The notes: generated by a model from the letters alone, not told the origin. A DNA stretch of 64,000 nucleotides from Citrobacter youngae (GCF_003818115.1 NZ_RPOI01000015.1:62001-126000); one strand, 5' to 3'. Shown: positions 11,815 through 21,247, numbered from the stretch's first letter. Translations and numbers: made by a program.

Positions 11815-12909
11815 TTACATGCTGGTTTTCAGCGCGCTATCGGCAGCGTGGCGCTCCAGCGCCAGCTCGATCAGACGTGTGATCAGATCGGTATAGCTTA
11901 AGCCGCTGGCCTGCCACAGTTTGGGATACATACTGATGTTGGTAAAGCCCGGCAGCGTGTTGATCTCGTTGATCACCACGTCATTCTCTGCGGTCAGGAA
12001 CACATCCACCCGCGCCATCCCGGCGCAACCCAGCGTCTGGTAAGCCTGAATAGCGATCTCACGGATCTTGTCGTTAATTTCTGGGGCAATCGCCGCCGGA
12101 ACCACGACTTTGGCCCCGTTATCGTCAATATATTTGGTATCGTACGCGTAAAAATCACTGTTCAGCACGATCTCGCCACAGGTACTGGCCTGCGGATGAT
12201 CGTTGCCCAGCACCGCGCATTCTATTTCGCGACCTTTGATCCCTTGCTCGACCACAACTTTATGATCGAATTCAAATGCCAGCGCGATGGCCTGGTTGTA
12301 CTGTGCTTCACTGGTCACTTTACTGACGCCAACGGACGACCCCTGGTTGGCCGGTTTCACAAACAGCGGCAGGCCCAGGCGGGACTCGACCTCGGCAAAG
12401 CTGATGCTGTTGCGATTGGCGCGAGTTAGCGTAATAAATGGCGCGATGTTTAATCCGGCATCGCGCAGCAGACGTTTGGTGACGTCTTTATCCATGCAGG
12501 CTGCAGAGCCCAGCACATCTGAACCGACGAACGGTAAATTCGCCACGCGCAGCATGCCTTGCAGTGAACCATCTTCACCCAGCGTGCCGTGCACAATTGG
12601 GAAAATAACATCGACCGTTGGCAGCGGCTGACCATTTTGCGCATCGATCAACTGATGTTCTTGTTTACCCGGCACCTGCGCCAGACTGGTCGCGGAGGGA
12701 CGCAGTGCAATATGTGCCGGATCGTTTGAATTGAGCAGATAGTTACTGGCATCGCTCACGTGCCACTGCCCTTGTTTATCAATACCTAACAGCACAACGT
12801 CAAAGCGAGTCTTGTCGATGGCATCGACAATATTTTTTGCCGATTGCAATGACACTTCATGTTCCGCTGATTTACCACCAAATACGATTCCTACCCGCAA
12901 CTTTGCCAT
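11815..12909 (-). CDS. ddlA: D-alanine--D-alanine ligase A
   Basis: 364 residues, ATP-grasp fold. It joins two D-alanines for the peptidoglycan stem peptide in the cytosol. Visible features: N-terminal [15 protein letters not shown], the ATP-grasp loop [11 protein letters not shown], and the catalytic Mg/substrate motif [13 protein letters not shown] near the C-terminus. I chose the start at MAKLRVG, which gives exactly the E. coli length; an in-frame upstream extension to 12942 is not conserved. It is monocistronic and convergent with yaiZ. Confidence 0.97.
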   Translation of the reverse strand: MAKLRVGIVFGGKSAEHEVSLQSAKNIVDAIDKTRFDVVLLGIDKQGQWHVSDASNYLLNSNDPAHIALRPSATSLAQVPGKQEHQLIDAQNGQPLPTVDVIFPIVHGTLGEDGSLQGMLRVANLPFVGSDVLGSAACMDKDVTKRLLRDAGLNIAPFITLTRANRNSISFAEVESRLGLPLFVKPANQGSSVGVSKVTSEAQYNQAIALAFEFDHKVVVEQGIKGREIECAVLGNDHPQASTCGEIVLNSDFYAYDTKYIDDNGAKVVVPAAIAPEINDKIREIAIQAYQTLGCAGMARVDVFLTAENDVVINEINTLPGFTNISMYPKLWQASGLSYTDLITRLIELALERHAADSALKTSM

Positions 12910-13073
12910 CTTAAAAACCCATTCCTTGAATGCAAAGCACATACATTACCACGACAAAACGCAGGATTCCTCGGCTTCTGGCAGATTGTTTTGGTGGATT
13001 CCCCGGGAATGAATACGCACAAACCCACAGGACATGTTAGAAGCATAATCCCCTGCATCTAATGTGGATTTGA

Positions 13074-13089
13074 TGTGATGAATATCACA
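13074..13089. promoter_or_regulatory. CRP-type binding site, ddlA / MFS intergenic
   Basis: TGTGATGAATATCACA matches TGTGA-N6-TCACA exactly. It lies in the 301-base region between divergent ddlA and the MFS gene, 122 bases before the MFS start and 165 bases before the ddlA start. An FNR role is less likely because the TTGAT/ATCAA core is imperfect. Confidence 0.7.
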
Positions 13090-13210
13090 AATATGATGAG
13101 TGGGGAGATAAAATACTAAACTGTGAAACATCGCACCTCTGGACCCTCGTTTGAAGGCGTAATTTGTTAAGCTGCTCGCAGTTTTCAGCTACTTACCGTT
13201 ATGAGTCCTT

Positions 13211-14407
13211 ATGGAATCCTGGAGAGTTAACCTTATTTCCGTGTGGTTCGGTTGCTTTTTCACCGGACTGGCGATCAGCCAAATCCTGCCTTTTCTACCG
13301 CTCTATATCTCCCAACTGGGAGTAACCTCGCACGAAGCGCTCTCAATGTGGTCCGGGTTAACGTTTAGCGTCACGTTTCTTATTTCTGCCATTGTTTCAC
13401 CGATGTGGGGCAGTTTAGCTGACCGTAAAGGGCGTAAGCTGATGCTGTTACGGGCCTCACTGGGTATGGCAATTGCCATTTTGCTGCAGGCATTTGCCAC
13501 TAACGTCTGGCAGCTTTTTCTGCTGCGCGGGGTGATGGGGTTAACGTCGGGATACATTCCTAATGCGATGGCATTGGTGGCGTCGCAAGTCCCGCGCGAA
13601 CGCAGTGGTTGGGCGTTGAGCACGCTCTCAACGGCGCAAATTAGTGGAGTGATTGGCGGGCCGCTGATGGGCGGTTTTATTGCCGACCATGTTGGTTTAC
13701 GTGCGGTATTTTGTATTACCGCCGCGCTGTTGGTGGTGAGTTTTTTGGTCACACTGTTCTTAATTAAAGAGGGTGTCCGACCAGTGATTAAAAAAAGCGA
13801 GCGTTTAAGCGGGAAAGCTGTTTTTGCTTCGTTACCGTATCCCGCGCTGGTCATTAGCCTGTTTTTTACCACCATGGTGATTCAACTGTGTAACGGCTCA
13901 ATTGGCCCCATTCTGGCGCTGTTTATCAAATCGATGGTGCCAGATAGCTCAAATATTGCCTTTCTCAGCGGCCTGATTGCCTCGGTACCGGGCATTTCTG
14001 CTCTGATTTCCGCGCCTCGACTTGGTAAATTAGGCGACCGTATTGGTACTGAGCGGATTTTAATGGCGACGTTAATATTCGCGGTAGTGCTGTTTTTCGC
14101 TATGTCGTGGGTTACCACGCCGTTGCAGTTGGGAGTTCTACGTTTTCTGCTTGGCTTTGCCGACGGTGCAATGCTGCCTGCGGTGCAAACGCTATTAGTG
14201 AAATACTCCAGCGAGCAGATTACCGGGCGCATCTTTGGGTATAACCAGTCGTTTATGTATCTTGGCAACGTCGCTGGACCCTTGATGGGGGCAACCGTAT
14301 CGGCCATGGCGGGTTTCCGCTGGGTCTTTATCGCTACCGCGAGCATTGTGCTTATTAATATCTGGCAACTGGCTATCGCGTTGCGACGCCGGCGTCTCGC
14401 TCGCTGA
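13211..14407 (+). CDS. MFS drug exporter, MdtG-like
   Basis: 398 residues with about 12 membrane spans. Motif A of MFS drug/H+ antiporters is visible between TM2 and TM3 ([15 protein letters not shown]) and a TM5 motif-C-like stretch is present ([12 protein letters not shown]). The sequence is strongly similar throughout to MdtG (YceE), including [13 protein letters not shown] and GILRFLLG-type blocks. However, it lies at the ddlA-iraP locus rather than the mdtG locus, so it is probably a paralogue. Substrates are unknown. The ribosome site is poor, and an out-of-frame ATG ten bases earlier opens a nine-codon frame that overlaps the start. A perfect CRP-like site lies upstream. Confidence 0.88.
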   Translation: MESWRVNLISVWFGCFFTGLAISQILPFLPLYISQLGVTSHEALSMWSGLTFSVTFLISAIVSPMWGSLADRKGRKLMLLRASLGMAIAILLQAFATNVWQLFLLRGVMGLTSGYIPNAMALVASQVPRERSGWALSTLSTAQISGVIGGPLMGGFIADHVGLRAVFCITAALLVVSFLVTLFLIKEGVRPVIKKSERLSGKAVFASLPYPALVISLFFTTMVIQLCNGSIGPILALFIKSMVPDSSNIAFLSGLIASVPGISALISAPRLGKLGDRIGTERILMATLIFAVVLFFAMSWVTTPLQLGVLRFLLGFADGAMLPAVQTLLVKYSSEQITGRIFGYNQSFMYLGNVAGPLMGATVSAMAGFRWVFIATASIVLINIWQLAIALRRRRLAR

Positions 14408-14412
14408 ATGGC

Positions 14413-14447
14413 GGATTAACAACGCGGGTTGCCAGCGTTGTTAATCC
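14413..14447. terminator. Long perfect hairpin after the MFS gene
   Basis: 13-bp perfect stem GGATTAACAACGC / GCGTTGTTAATCC with a 9-nt loop, six bases past the stop. No T tract follows, so it may protect the transcript end rather than terminate alone. The remaining 200 bases before iraP are AT-rich with no gene. Confidence 0.55.
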
Positions 14448-14655
14448 ATAATTGAAGATTATATATCTGGGTGACTATTAATCTCCTTACCCTTTTATAT
14501 TGAATTATTCTGCAGAAAGCGTTATTCCCCCTTATTTTGTGTTGTGATTGTTTTCGCAAAATGTTTTATTTCTGCAATAAATACAACTTTCATCCTCTAG
14601 GAAGTTGTGAGTCTTAGTGATAACGTGGCCTTTATTTAGTTAAGGGAATACGAAA

Positions 14656-14898
14656 ATGAAAAATCTCATCACTGAGTTGTTACTTAAGCTCGCCCAAAAA
14701 GAAGAAGAGTCGCAAGACCTGGCCGTGCAAGTCGCAACGTTAGAGCGGGTCATCATGGAAATGCTGCGCAACATGGCAACAAATGAGCAGCAAACACTGA
14801 TTCGTCAAATAGAAGACGCGCTGGCAGGGGTAAGTCAAATGCCTGCATTTCTGACGACCATGCACAGTGCTGGCGAGAACGTACCTAAAACGTGTTGA
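14656..14898 (+). CDS. iraP: Anti-adaptor IraP with altered C-terminus (probable frameshift)
   Basis: 80 residues. The N-terminal part ([20 protein letters not shown] through [11 protein letters not shown]) is clearly IraP, the coiled-coil anti-adaptor that binds RssB and protects sigma-S from ClpXP during phosphate starvation. After codon 58 the protein no longer resembles IraP. The +2 frame starting at 14832 reads [12 protein letters not shown], which parallels KPDASIPDDDTE of the normal family and runs to a TAA at the position of a conserved Lys. A one-base loss near 14830 would explain this. The usual length is about 86. The N-terminal helices may still act; the loss of the native tail makes activity uncertain. 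Confidence 0.82.
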   Translation: MKNLITELLLKLAQKEEESQDLAVQVATLERVIMEMLRNMATNEQQTLIRQIEDALAGVSQMPAFLTTMHSAGENVPKTC

Positions 14899-14924
14899 GA
14901 TATCTGCAGATACTTATCCACGAA

Positions 14925-14958
14925 TTATCATAAAAGTGTCACATCAAATACTTATAGT
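14925..14958 (+). promoter_or_regulatory. Pho box and -10 of phoA
   Basis: TTATCATAAAAGTGTCAC at 14925-14942 fits the PhoB box (CTGTCATAWAWCTGTCAY) and is followed ten bases later by a TATAGT -10 at 14953-14958. This is the arrangement of E. coli phoA, where the Pho box replaces the -35. Confidence 0.88.
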
Positions 14959-15002
14959 CGCTTTGTTTTAATTTTACCGTATTTGTACATGGAGAAAATA
15001 AA

Positions 15003-16418
15003 GTGAAACAAAGCGCACTCGCTATTGCCCTGTTACCCTTGCTGTTTACCCCGGTTATTCATGCAGAAACATCTACCGTAGCGGCTATGGATAATCGTGC
15101 CGCACAGGGAGATATCACCACACCGGGTGGCGCGCGTCGATTAACGACTGATCAAACGGCAGCACTACGAGATTCTTTGAACGATAAACCGGCCAAAAAT
15201 ATTATTTTATTGATCGGTGATGGTATGGGGGACTCGGAAATTACCGCTGCGCGAAATTATGCAGAAGGCGCGGGTGGTTTTTTTAAAGGTATTGATGCGT
15301 TACCCCTGACCGGACAATACACGCACTACGCGTTGGATAAAAAAACGGGTAAACCTGACTATGTGACCGATTCCGCAGCCTCTGCGACGGCATGGACGAC
15401 CGGTGTTAAAACATATAACGGTGCGCTGGGCGTTGATATTCACGAAAAAGATCACGCCACTATTCTGGAAATGGCTAAAGCTGCCGGTCTGGCGACAGGC
15501 AACGTATCCACTGCTGAATTGCAGGATGCCACCCCCGCCGCGCTGGTTGCGCATGTGACGTCGCGTAAATGTTACGGACCGAGCATCACCGCTGAGAAAT
15601 GCCCGACGAATGCGCTGGAAAAAGGCGGTAAAGGGTCAATCACCGAACAATTATTGAATGCCCGCGCTGACGTTACGCTGGGCGGTGGGGCAAAAACCTT
15701 TGCTGAGACCGCAGCTGCGGGCGAGTGGCAGGGGAAAACGCTGCGTGAACAGGCTCAGGCACGTGGTTATCAGATGGTTAGTGATACCGCGACGCTGGCA
15801 GCCATTACCGAAGCGAATCAGGATAAACCGCTGTTAGGTTTGTTCTCTGACGGCAACATGCCGGTACGCTGGGAAGGGCCAAAAGCGTCTTACCACGGTA
15901 ACCTTGATAAGCCAGTCGTGACCTGTACGCCAAATCCAAAACGTAACGACACGGTGCCAACGCTTGCCCAGATGACGGATAAAGCGATTGAGCTATTAAG
16001 TAAGAATGAAAAAGGCTTTTTCCTGCAGGTAGAAGGCGCGTCCATAGATAAGCAGGATCACGCCGCAAACCCGTGCGGTCAGATTGGTGAAACGGTCGAT
16101 CTGGATGAAGCTGTACAGCGCGCGCTGGCCTTCGCGAAGAAAGACGGCAACACGCTGGTTGTCGTGACCGCTGACCACGCGCATGCCAGCCAGATTGTTG
16201 CGCCAGACACCAAAGCCCCTGGCCTGACTCAGGCGCTGAATACCAAAGATGGTGCGGTGATGGTTATCAGCTATGGCAACTCGGAAGAGGAATCTCAGGA
16301 GCATACCGGCAGCCAGCTGCGCATTGCTGCCTATGGCCCGCATGCGGCGAATGTGGTAGGCCTGACCGATCAGACTGACCTGTTTTACACCATGAAAGCG
16401 GCGTTAGGTCTGAAGTAA
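15003..16418 (+). CDS. phoA: Alkaline phosphatase
   Basis: 471 residues beginning at GTG, as in E. coli, with GGAG about eight bases before. A signal peptide of about 21 residues exports it to the periplasm, where it forms a disulfide-bonded dimer that releases phosphate from monoesters. The nucleophile Ser124 lies in [10 protein letters not shown]; metal ligands are visible in [23 protein letters not shown] and VTADHAHAS. Four cysteines for two disulfides are present ([26 protein letters not shown]). It is followed by psiF, probably co-transcribed, and is under the PhoB box upstream. Confidence 0.98.
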   Translation: MKQSALAIALLPLLFTPVIHAETSTVAAMDNRAAQGDITTPGGARRLTTDQTAALRDSLNDKPAKNIILLIGDGMGDSEITAARNYAEGAGGFFKGIDALPLTGQYTHYALDKKTGKPDYVTDSAASATAWTTGVKTYNGALGVDIHEKDHATILEMAKAAGLATGNVSTAELQDATPAALVAHVTSRKCYGPSITAEKCPTNALEKGGKGSITEQLLNARADVTLGGGAKTFAETAAAGEWQGKTLREQAQARGYQMVSDTATLAAITEANQDKPLLGLFSDGNMPVRWEGPKASYHGNLDKPVVTCTPNPKRNDTVPTLAQMTDKAIELLSKNEKGFFLQVEGASIDKQDHAANPCGQIGETVDLDEAVQRALAFAKKDGNTLVVVTADHAHASQIVAPDTKAPGLTQALNTKDGAVMVISYGNSEEESQEHTGSQLRIAAYGPHAANVVGLTDQTDLFYTMKAALGLK

Positions 16419-16481
16419 CCTGCTATTTGGTCACTTAATTTTACTAATGAGGTGGCTATTTCTGCGTCAGCAACCAGACTT

Positions 16482-16541
16482 ACTACACGTCATCCTTCAG
16501 GCAGTCAACATCGAGGTTGCTTGAAAGGTGACGTGTAGAGT
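16482..16541. repeat. Short palindrome with ERIC-like ends (phoA-psiF)
   Basis: About 60 bases. The left arm ACTACACGTCATCCTTCAGG and the inverted right arm CTTGAAAGGTGACGTGTAGAG are imperfectly complementary. The outer 20 bases resemble the left terminus of the full ERIC copies in this window, but the roughly 80-base ERIC core is missing. The RNA could fold into a long hairpin between phoA and psiF. Confidence 0.6.
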
Positions 16542-16565
16542 GAATACTCACAACAGGATGGTGCT

Positions 16566-16886
16566 ATGAAAATAACATTGCTCGTTACCCTATTATTTGG
16601 CCTGGTTTTCTTAACTACCGTCGGCGCTGCCGAGAAGACGTTAACCCCGCAACAACAGCGTATGACCACCTGCAACCAGCAGGCGACGGCGCAGACCTTA
16701 AAAGGGGATGCCCGGAAGACATATATGAGTGATTGCCTGAAAAACAGTAAGTCTGCGCCTGATGAAAAGAGTCTGACGCCGCAGCAGCAGAAAATGCGTG
16801 AATGCAACGTTCAGGCAACAGAGCAGTCGCTGAAAGGCGACGATCGTAAAAAATTTATGAGCGCTTGCCTGAAAAAAGCTGCGTAA
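16566..16886 (+). CDS. psiF: Phosphate-starvation-inducible periplasmic protein PsiF
   Basis: 106 residues: a signal peptide (about 1-21) and two tandem PsiF repeats of about 38 residues, each with the pattern LTPQQQ-M-x-x-CN-x-QA followed by a second Cys (DCLK, ACLK). The paired cysteines suggest one disulfide per repeat in the periplasm. Biochemical function unknown. It lies 147 bases downstream of phoA; in E. coli it is expressed with phoA under PhoB control. Confidence 0.95.
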   Translation: MKITLLVTLLFGLVFLTTVGAAEKTLTPQQQRMTTCNQQATAQTLKGDARKTYMSDCLKNSKSAPDEKSLTPQQQKMRECNVQATEQSLKGDDRKKFMSACLKKAA

Positions 16887-16992
16887 TACATACGGGTGAG
16901 CGGATAAAATCGCTCACCCGAAATATCATACTTCCGCCGCCAGACCCCTTTCTATAATTTGGGAAATTTGTTTCAGAATATTCCCAAATACG

Positions 16993-18093
16993 ATGAATGA
17001 TGAAAACTTTTATCAAAAGAAGGCCGTACCGAATGAAGCATTTATATCGCTTCATCAAAACGACCACCAACGTTCCGGTCTGCGATTTGCCCGACGGATA
17101 AGACTGCCTCGCGCAGTCGGGCTGGGGGGAATGTTTTTCCCCATTGCGTCGGTATTAGTCTCGCAACCCATAACCGGAGGTTGGTGGCTGTTACTGGTGG
17201 GATGGGCGTTTGTCTGGCCGCACCTGGCGTGGCAGTTGGCGAGCAAAGCGGAAGATCCGCTGTACAGTGAATTTACGAATATTAAAACCGATGCGATCCT
17301 CGCTGGCATGTGGGTGGGGATCATGGGGGCAAACCTGCTGCCATCCACGGCGCTACTGATGATTATCTGCATTAACCTGATGGGCGCAGGTGGGGTGCGA
17401 TTATTCATCGCTGGCGTCGTGTTGATGGTGGTTTCATGTCTGGTGACGCTACAGTTAACGGATATTCCGGTCGTGTTTAGCAGTACGCAACTGAGCGTGC
17501 TGTTGTCGCTGCCGGTACTGGTGATTTACCCGCTGCTGTTTGCCTGGGTTAGCTACCAGACGGTGATCAAATTGGCGGAGCATAAACGCCGTCTGCAGGT
17601 AATGAGTACGCGGGATGGAATGACCGGCGTTTATAATCGGCGCCATTGGGAGCTACTGCTGCGCAATGAATTTGATAATTGCCGTCGTCAGCAACGTGAT
17701 GCCACGCTGCTTATTATCGATATCGACCATTTTAAGAGCATCAATGATACCTGGGGTCATGATGTTGGGGATCAGGCGATTGTTGCGCTGACGCGTCAGT
17801 TGCAAATGACGCTGCGCGGCAGTGATGTGATTGGGCGTTTTGGTGGTGATGAGTTTGCGGTAATTATGTGCGGAACACCTGCAGCCAGCGCCATCGCAGC
17901 GATGTCGCGCGTCCATGAACGACTTAGCCAGTTACGCTTGTCCTGTGCTCCGCAAGTAGCCCTGCGGATTAGCGTCGGTGTTGCTCCGCTGACTTCTGAA
18001 ACAGAGCACTACCGGGAGTGGTTGAAGTCAGCGGATATGGCGCTTTACAAAGCAAAGAATGCCGGACGTAACCGTACTGAAGCGGCGGCCTGA
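16993..18093 (+). CDS. dgcC: Diguanylate cyclase DgcC (AdrA/YaiC)
   Basis: 366 residues: an N-terminal MASE2 membrane sensor domain (about 35-200, several spans) and a C-terminal GGDEF domain. The active motif GGDEF is at 284-288 (IGRFGGDEFAVIM) and an intact inhibitory I-site RGSD lies five residues before it, so cyclic-di-GMP synthesis with product inhibition is expected. In E. coli and Salmonella this enzyme is switched on by CsgD and activates cellulose synthesis through BcsA. E. coli starts six codons earlier with MFPKI; here that codon is ATA, so translation probably begins at MNDEN. Convergent with proC. Confidence 0.96.
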   Translation: MNDENFYQKKAVPNEAFISLHQNDHQRSGLRFARRIRLPRAVGLGGMFFPIASVLVSQPITGGWWLLLVGWAFVWPHLAWQLASKAEDPLYSEFTNIKTDAILAGMWVGIMGANLLPSTALLMIICINLMGAGGVRLFIAGVVLMVVSCLVTLQLTDIPVVFSSTQLSVLLSLPVLVIYPLLFAWVSYQTVIKLAEHKRRLQVMSTRDGMTGVYNRRHWELLLRNEFDNCRRQQRDATLLIIDIDHFKSINDTWGHDVGDQAIVALTRQLQMTLRGSDVIGRFGGDEFAVIMCGTPAASAIAAMSRVHERLSQLRLSCAPQVALRISVGVAPLTSETEHYREWLKSADMALYKAKNAGRNRTEAAA

Positions 18094-18107
18094 CGTCCGA
18101 CTTGCAC

Positions 18108-18917
18108 TCAGTATTTGCTGAGTTTCTCTGATTGTTCCATGCACTTAACCATCGCTTCGATGACTGATGAACGGAAGCCGCGTTCTTCGAGGACGCGCAC
18201 TGCCTCAATGGTGGTTCCGCCAGGCGAGCACACCATATCTTTTAGTTCTCCAGGATGTTTACCCGTTTCCAGTACCATCTTCGCCGATCCCATGACCGCC
18301 TGTGCCGCGAATTTATATGCTTGCGCGCGTGGCATGCCGCCCTGAACGGCGGCATCCGCCATGGCTTCGATAAACATAAACACATAGGCCGGGGCTGAAC
18401 CACTGACGCCAACGACCGGGTGAATCATCGATTCTGCGATGACTTCGGCTTCGCCAAAGCAGCGGAAAATATTCAACACGTCAGCAGTATCTTCCGGAGT
18501 TACCAGCGCATTTGGGGTGACGGACGTCATTCCTGCATTGACCAATGACGGCGTGTTAGGCATTGCGCGGATAATTTTACGGTCATGACCCAGTGCGCGG
18601 GCGAGTTGATCGAGGGTGACGCCCGCCGCAATGGATACCACCAGGGAATCTTTGTTCAGGCTGGAGGTGATTTCACTCAGCACCTTAATCATGATGCCTG
18701 GCTTCACGGCACCAAAGACAATATCTGCAATCTGCGCGACTTCTTGCGCAGATTGCGCCGCATTTATGCCGTACTGATCGTGCAGTGCTGCGACTTTATC
18801 GGGAGAGGGGGTATAGACCCAGATTTGTCCGGGGAGTACCTGGCCGCTGGCGATCAGGCCGCCAAGAATCGCTTTACCCATATTTCCGCAGCCGATAAAA
18901 CCAATTTTCTTGTCCAT
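18108..18917 (-). CDS. proC: Pyrroline-5-carboxylate reductase
   Basis: 269 residues. NAD(P)H-dependent last step of proline synthesis in the cytosol. The N-terminal Rossmann motif GFIGCGNMGKAILGG and the conserved C-terminal MVCSPGGTTIEAVRVLEERG are both intact. Convergent with dgcC, with a 14-base gap. A palindrome lies 35 bases upstream of its start. Confidence 0.98.
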   Translation of the reverse strand: MDKKIGFIGCGNMGKAILGGLIASGQVLPGQIWVYTPSPDKVAALHDQYGINAAQSAQEVAQIADIVFGAVKPGIMIKVLSEITSSLNKDSLVVSIAAGVTLDQLARALGHDRKIIRAMPNTPSLVNAGMTSVTPNALVTPEDTADVLNIFRCFGEAEVIAESMIHPVVGVSGSAPAYVFMFIEAMADAAVQGGMPRAQAYKFAAQAVMGSAKMVLETGKHPGELKDMVCSPGGTTIEAVRVLEERGFRSSVIEAMVKCMEQSEKLSKY

Positions 18918-18950
18918 CTTGTCACTCCCTATGCGTGATATTCATTGTTT

Positions 18951-18990
18951 ATACCCATAATCCTTCAAGTAACTTGAATTATTTAGGGTA
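18951..18990. repeat. Short palindrome between divergent proC and yaiI
   Basis: TACCCATAATCCTTCAAGT and ACTTGAATTATTTAGGGTA are near-perfect inverted arms with one base between. The termini resemble the end sequences of some ERIC variants, suggesting a core-deleted remnant; this is an inference. It lies where the two promoters must be. Confidence 0.55.
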
Positions 18991-19105
18991 AATCTGGGAA
19001 AGCTAAGCTTAGCGCGGAATGAAGGCGTTCAGAAGAAGAAACAGCGCTTTGCCTGAAAGTAAAAGCACGAGACAATGTGCAATTGCACATGTGTCTGGAG
19101 GTGTT

Positions 19106-19561
19106 ATGACGATTTGGGTGGATGCGGATGCGTGTCCGAATGTGATTAAAGACATTTTATATCGGGCCTCCGAGCGGATGCAGATGCCGCTCATTTTGGT
19201 CGCCAATCAGAGTTTGCGCGTTCCGCCTTCGCGTTTTATCCGCACCTTACGTGTTCCGGCCGGGTTTGATGTCGCCGATAACGAAATTGTGCGCCAGTGC
19301 AGCGCTGGAGACCTGGTTGTCACGGCGGATATCCCGCTGGCCTCTGAAGTCATTGAAAAAGGCGCTGCGGCGCTCAACCCGCGCGGTGAGCTCTATACCG
19401 AGGCAACGATCCGTGAACGTCTGACGATGCGTGATTTTATGGATACGCTGCGTGCCAGCGGGATCCAGACCGGGGGACCTGACAGCCTTTCGCCGCGTGA
19501 CAGGCAACATTTTGCGGCTGAGCTGGACAAGTGGTGGCTGGAAGTTCAGCGTAGAAAATAA
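19106..19561 (+). CDS. yaiI: UPF0178 family protein YaiI (NYN/PIN-like)
   Basis: 151 residues, start at [12 protein letters not shown] with TGGAGGTG just upstream; an in-frame extension to 19019 lacks a ribosome site. The UPF0178/DUF188 family carries acidic residues at DADACPN and TADIPLA that resemble PIN-like nuclease sites, but no activity is established. It is divergent from proC and followed by the regulated aroL promoter. Confidence 0.93.
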   Translation: MTIWVDADACPNVIKDILYRASERMQMPLILVANQSLRVPPSRFIRTLRVPAGFDVADNEIVRQCSAGDLVVTADIPLASEVIEKGAAALNPRGELYTEATIRERLTMRDFMDTLRASGIQTGGPDSLSPRDRQHFAAELDKWWLEVQRRK

Positions 19562-19565
19562 TAAT

Positions 19566-19688
19566 TGTAATTTATTTTTTACACTTTCTTCGTTGTGAAT
19601 TCTTGTTATAGTAGGGTTTAATCAATTTTATCGTCTTATTGGAATATATTCTTTACACTTTGGCGACGTACTAGTTTGATGGTATGAT
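19566..19688 (+). promoter_or_regulatory. aroL promoter with TyrR and TrpR-type operators
   Basis: A strong TyrR box TGTAATTTATTTTTTACA lies at 19566-19583 and a weaker one, TGGAATATATTCTTTACA, at 19640-19657 (pattern TGTAAA-N6-TTTACA). A TrpR-like half operator GTACTAGTTTGAT (19668-19680) overlaps the promoter TTGGCG - 17 bp - TATGAT (19660-19688). This reproduces the E. coli aroL design, in which TyrR represses with tyrosine and TrpR adds to it. Confidence 0.8.
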
Positions 19689-19745
19689 TATAACTTTAAC
19701 AGCATCAGATCCCGCTTACCTGCGGTTCTCTGGGGAACTTCTGTG

Positions 19746-20291
19746 ATGACACAACCGCTTTATCTTGTTGGCCCCCGGGGGTGTGGTAAGACGACAACCG
19801 GTATGGCGCTGGCGAAAGCCATCGACTTTCAGTTTGTTGATACCGATCGCTGGTTGCAATCACATCTGCAGATGACGGTGGCTGAAATTGTTGAAAGAGA
19901 AGGATGGGAAGGTTTTCGCGCCCAGGAAACGACCGCCCTGCAGGCCGTTACGGCCCCCTCAACAGTCGTAGCGACCGGCGGCGGTATTATTCTTACTGAA
20001 TATAATCGTCACTACATGCGTAGTCACGGCATGGTCATCTATTTAAACGCACCAGTATCGGTACTGGTAAACCGCCTGGAAGAGGCGCCTGAGGAAGGAT
20101 TGCGCCCGACGTTAACTGGCAAGCCATTAACCGAAGAAGTGCAGGAAGTGCTTGAGCAGCGCGATGCGCTGTATCGTGAAGCGGCGCATTATATTGTTGA
20201 TGCGACGAATGAACCTTCGCAGGTTGTGGCTGATATTCTTGTGATACTGTCGCAAGCCCGGTCACGGCTACAGGGCGGAGCTTATTGTTAA
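19746..20291 (+). CDS. aroL: Shikimate kinase II
   Basis: 181 residues. It phosphorylates shikimate at the 3-hydroxyl in the common aromatic pathway. Walker A is GPRGCGKTT, the shikimate-binding Asp is in VDTDRWLQ, and the GGG loop is in [10 protein letters not shown]. The LID region includes [10 protein letters not shown]. The ATG at 19746 matches the E. coli N-terminus MTQPL; a GTG three bases earlier is possible. It is followed by aroM after 278 bases; the small yaiA gene that K-12 has here is missing. Confidence 0.97.
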   Translation: MTQPLYLVGPRGCGKTTTGMALAKAIDFQFVDTDRWLQSHLQMTVAEIVEREGWEGFRAQETTALQAVTAPSTVVATGGGIILTEYNRHYMRSHGMVIYLNAPVSVLVNRLEEAPEEGLRPTLTGKPLTEEVQEVLEQRDALYREAAHYIVDATNEPSQVVADILVILSQARSRLQGGAYC

Positions 20292-20569
20292 GGGCTTCCC
20301 GATATAGACCGACCTTTCCACTCCATCCCGGGCGTGCAGACATATTATCTGTCCTCTGCCGGAGCGTGCCTGTATCACAATTTTCGAACCTCCTGCTATA
20401 CCGCGGAAAGTGAAAATTAAGCGATAACAATATAGTACTGGAATGATTAGGAATCTTTACACTATGCATCGCCGATCTGCTGCTACGCTTTTGAGCATTT
20501 GTAGCGCAGGTCAGTACCCGGCATTTGTCCGGGAATTCACGGCAAAGTAAGAAGACGGTGGAGCAACAA
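20292..20569. other. aroL-aroM gap without yaiA
   Basis: 278 bases. I translated both forward frames that remain open here and found nothing like YaiA (63 residues in E. coli). No repeat or clear terminator is visible. AGGAATCTTTACACTATGC near 20450 could be part of a promoter for aroM. Confidence 0.6.
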
Positions 20570-21247
20570 ATGAGTACGTCGTTGGCTATCCTCACGATTG
20601 GTGTTGTGCCGATGTGTGAGGTGTTACCGCTCCTGACGGAATATATCGATGAACAACACATTACTCACCACAGCCTGCTGGGACAGATGCGGCGAGAAGA
20701 TGTGATGGCCGAGTATGCGGTCTCGCCCGGCGACGAGTCGTTATTGACGCTGCTGAGCGACCATCAACTGGCTCATGTCTCGCGCCAGAAAGTCGAGCGC
20801 GATTTGCAAAGTATTGTTGAAGTGCTGGATAACCAGGGTTTTGACGTTATTTTGCTGATGAGCACGGCCTTAATTACCCGCCTGACGGCCCGCAATAGTA
20901 TCCTGCTGGAGCCTTTACGAATTATTCCTCCCCTGGTGGCCTCAATTGTGGAAGGGCACCAGGTTGGGGTGATTGTGCCGGTCGCCGAGTTGCTCCAGGC
21001 CCAGGAACAAAAATGGCAGGTGCTACAGACGTCCCCCGTCTATGCCGTGGCAAACCCGATTCACGGTTCTGAACAACAGCTGATTGATGCCGGAAAAGAT
21101 CTGCTTGAGCAGGGCGCGGATGTGATCATGCTGGATTGTTTGGGTTTTAACCAACGCCATCGTGATTTACTGCAAAAGTCTCTGGATGTCCCGGTTCTTC
21201 TGTCTAACGTACTGATTGCCCGACTGGCATCCGAGTTGCTCGCTTAA
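20570..21247 (+). CDS. aroM: AroM family protein
   Basis: 225 residues, the E. coli length, from [11 protein letters not shown]; a frame extension to 20525 is not conserved. AroM belongs to the Asp/Glu-racemase-like fold (HyuE/AroM group), suggested by [15 protein letters not shown] with a cysteine. Its role is unknown, although it is co-regulated with aroL by TyrR in E. coli. Its separation from aroL by an empty 278-base gap leaves co-transcription uncertain here. Confidence 0.93.
   Translation: MSTSLAILTIGVVPMCEVLPLLTEYIDEQHITHHSLLGQMRREDVMAEYAVSPGDESLLTLLSDHQLAHVSRQKVERDLQSIVEVLDNQGFDVILLMSTALITRLTARNSILLEPLRIIPPLVASIVEGHQVGVIVPVAELLQAQEQKWQVLQTSPVYAVANPIHGSEQQLIDAGKDLLEQGADVIMLDCLGFNQRHRDLLQKSLDVPVLLSNVLIARLASELLA

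Noticed and set aside
13201-13230. ATG at 13201 as the start of the MFS exporter
   Set aside because: That frame stops after nine codons. The exporter reads from 13211. The mini-frame is kept only as a possible translational control.
20035-20661. 208-codon minus-strand frame across the aroL end and aroM start
   Set aside because: It overlaps two conserved genes and its composition is unlike a real protein; the unoccupied part does not encode YaiA on either strand.
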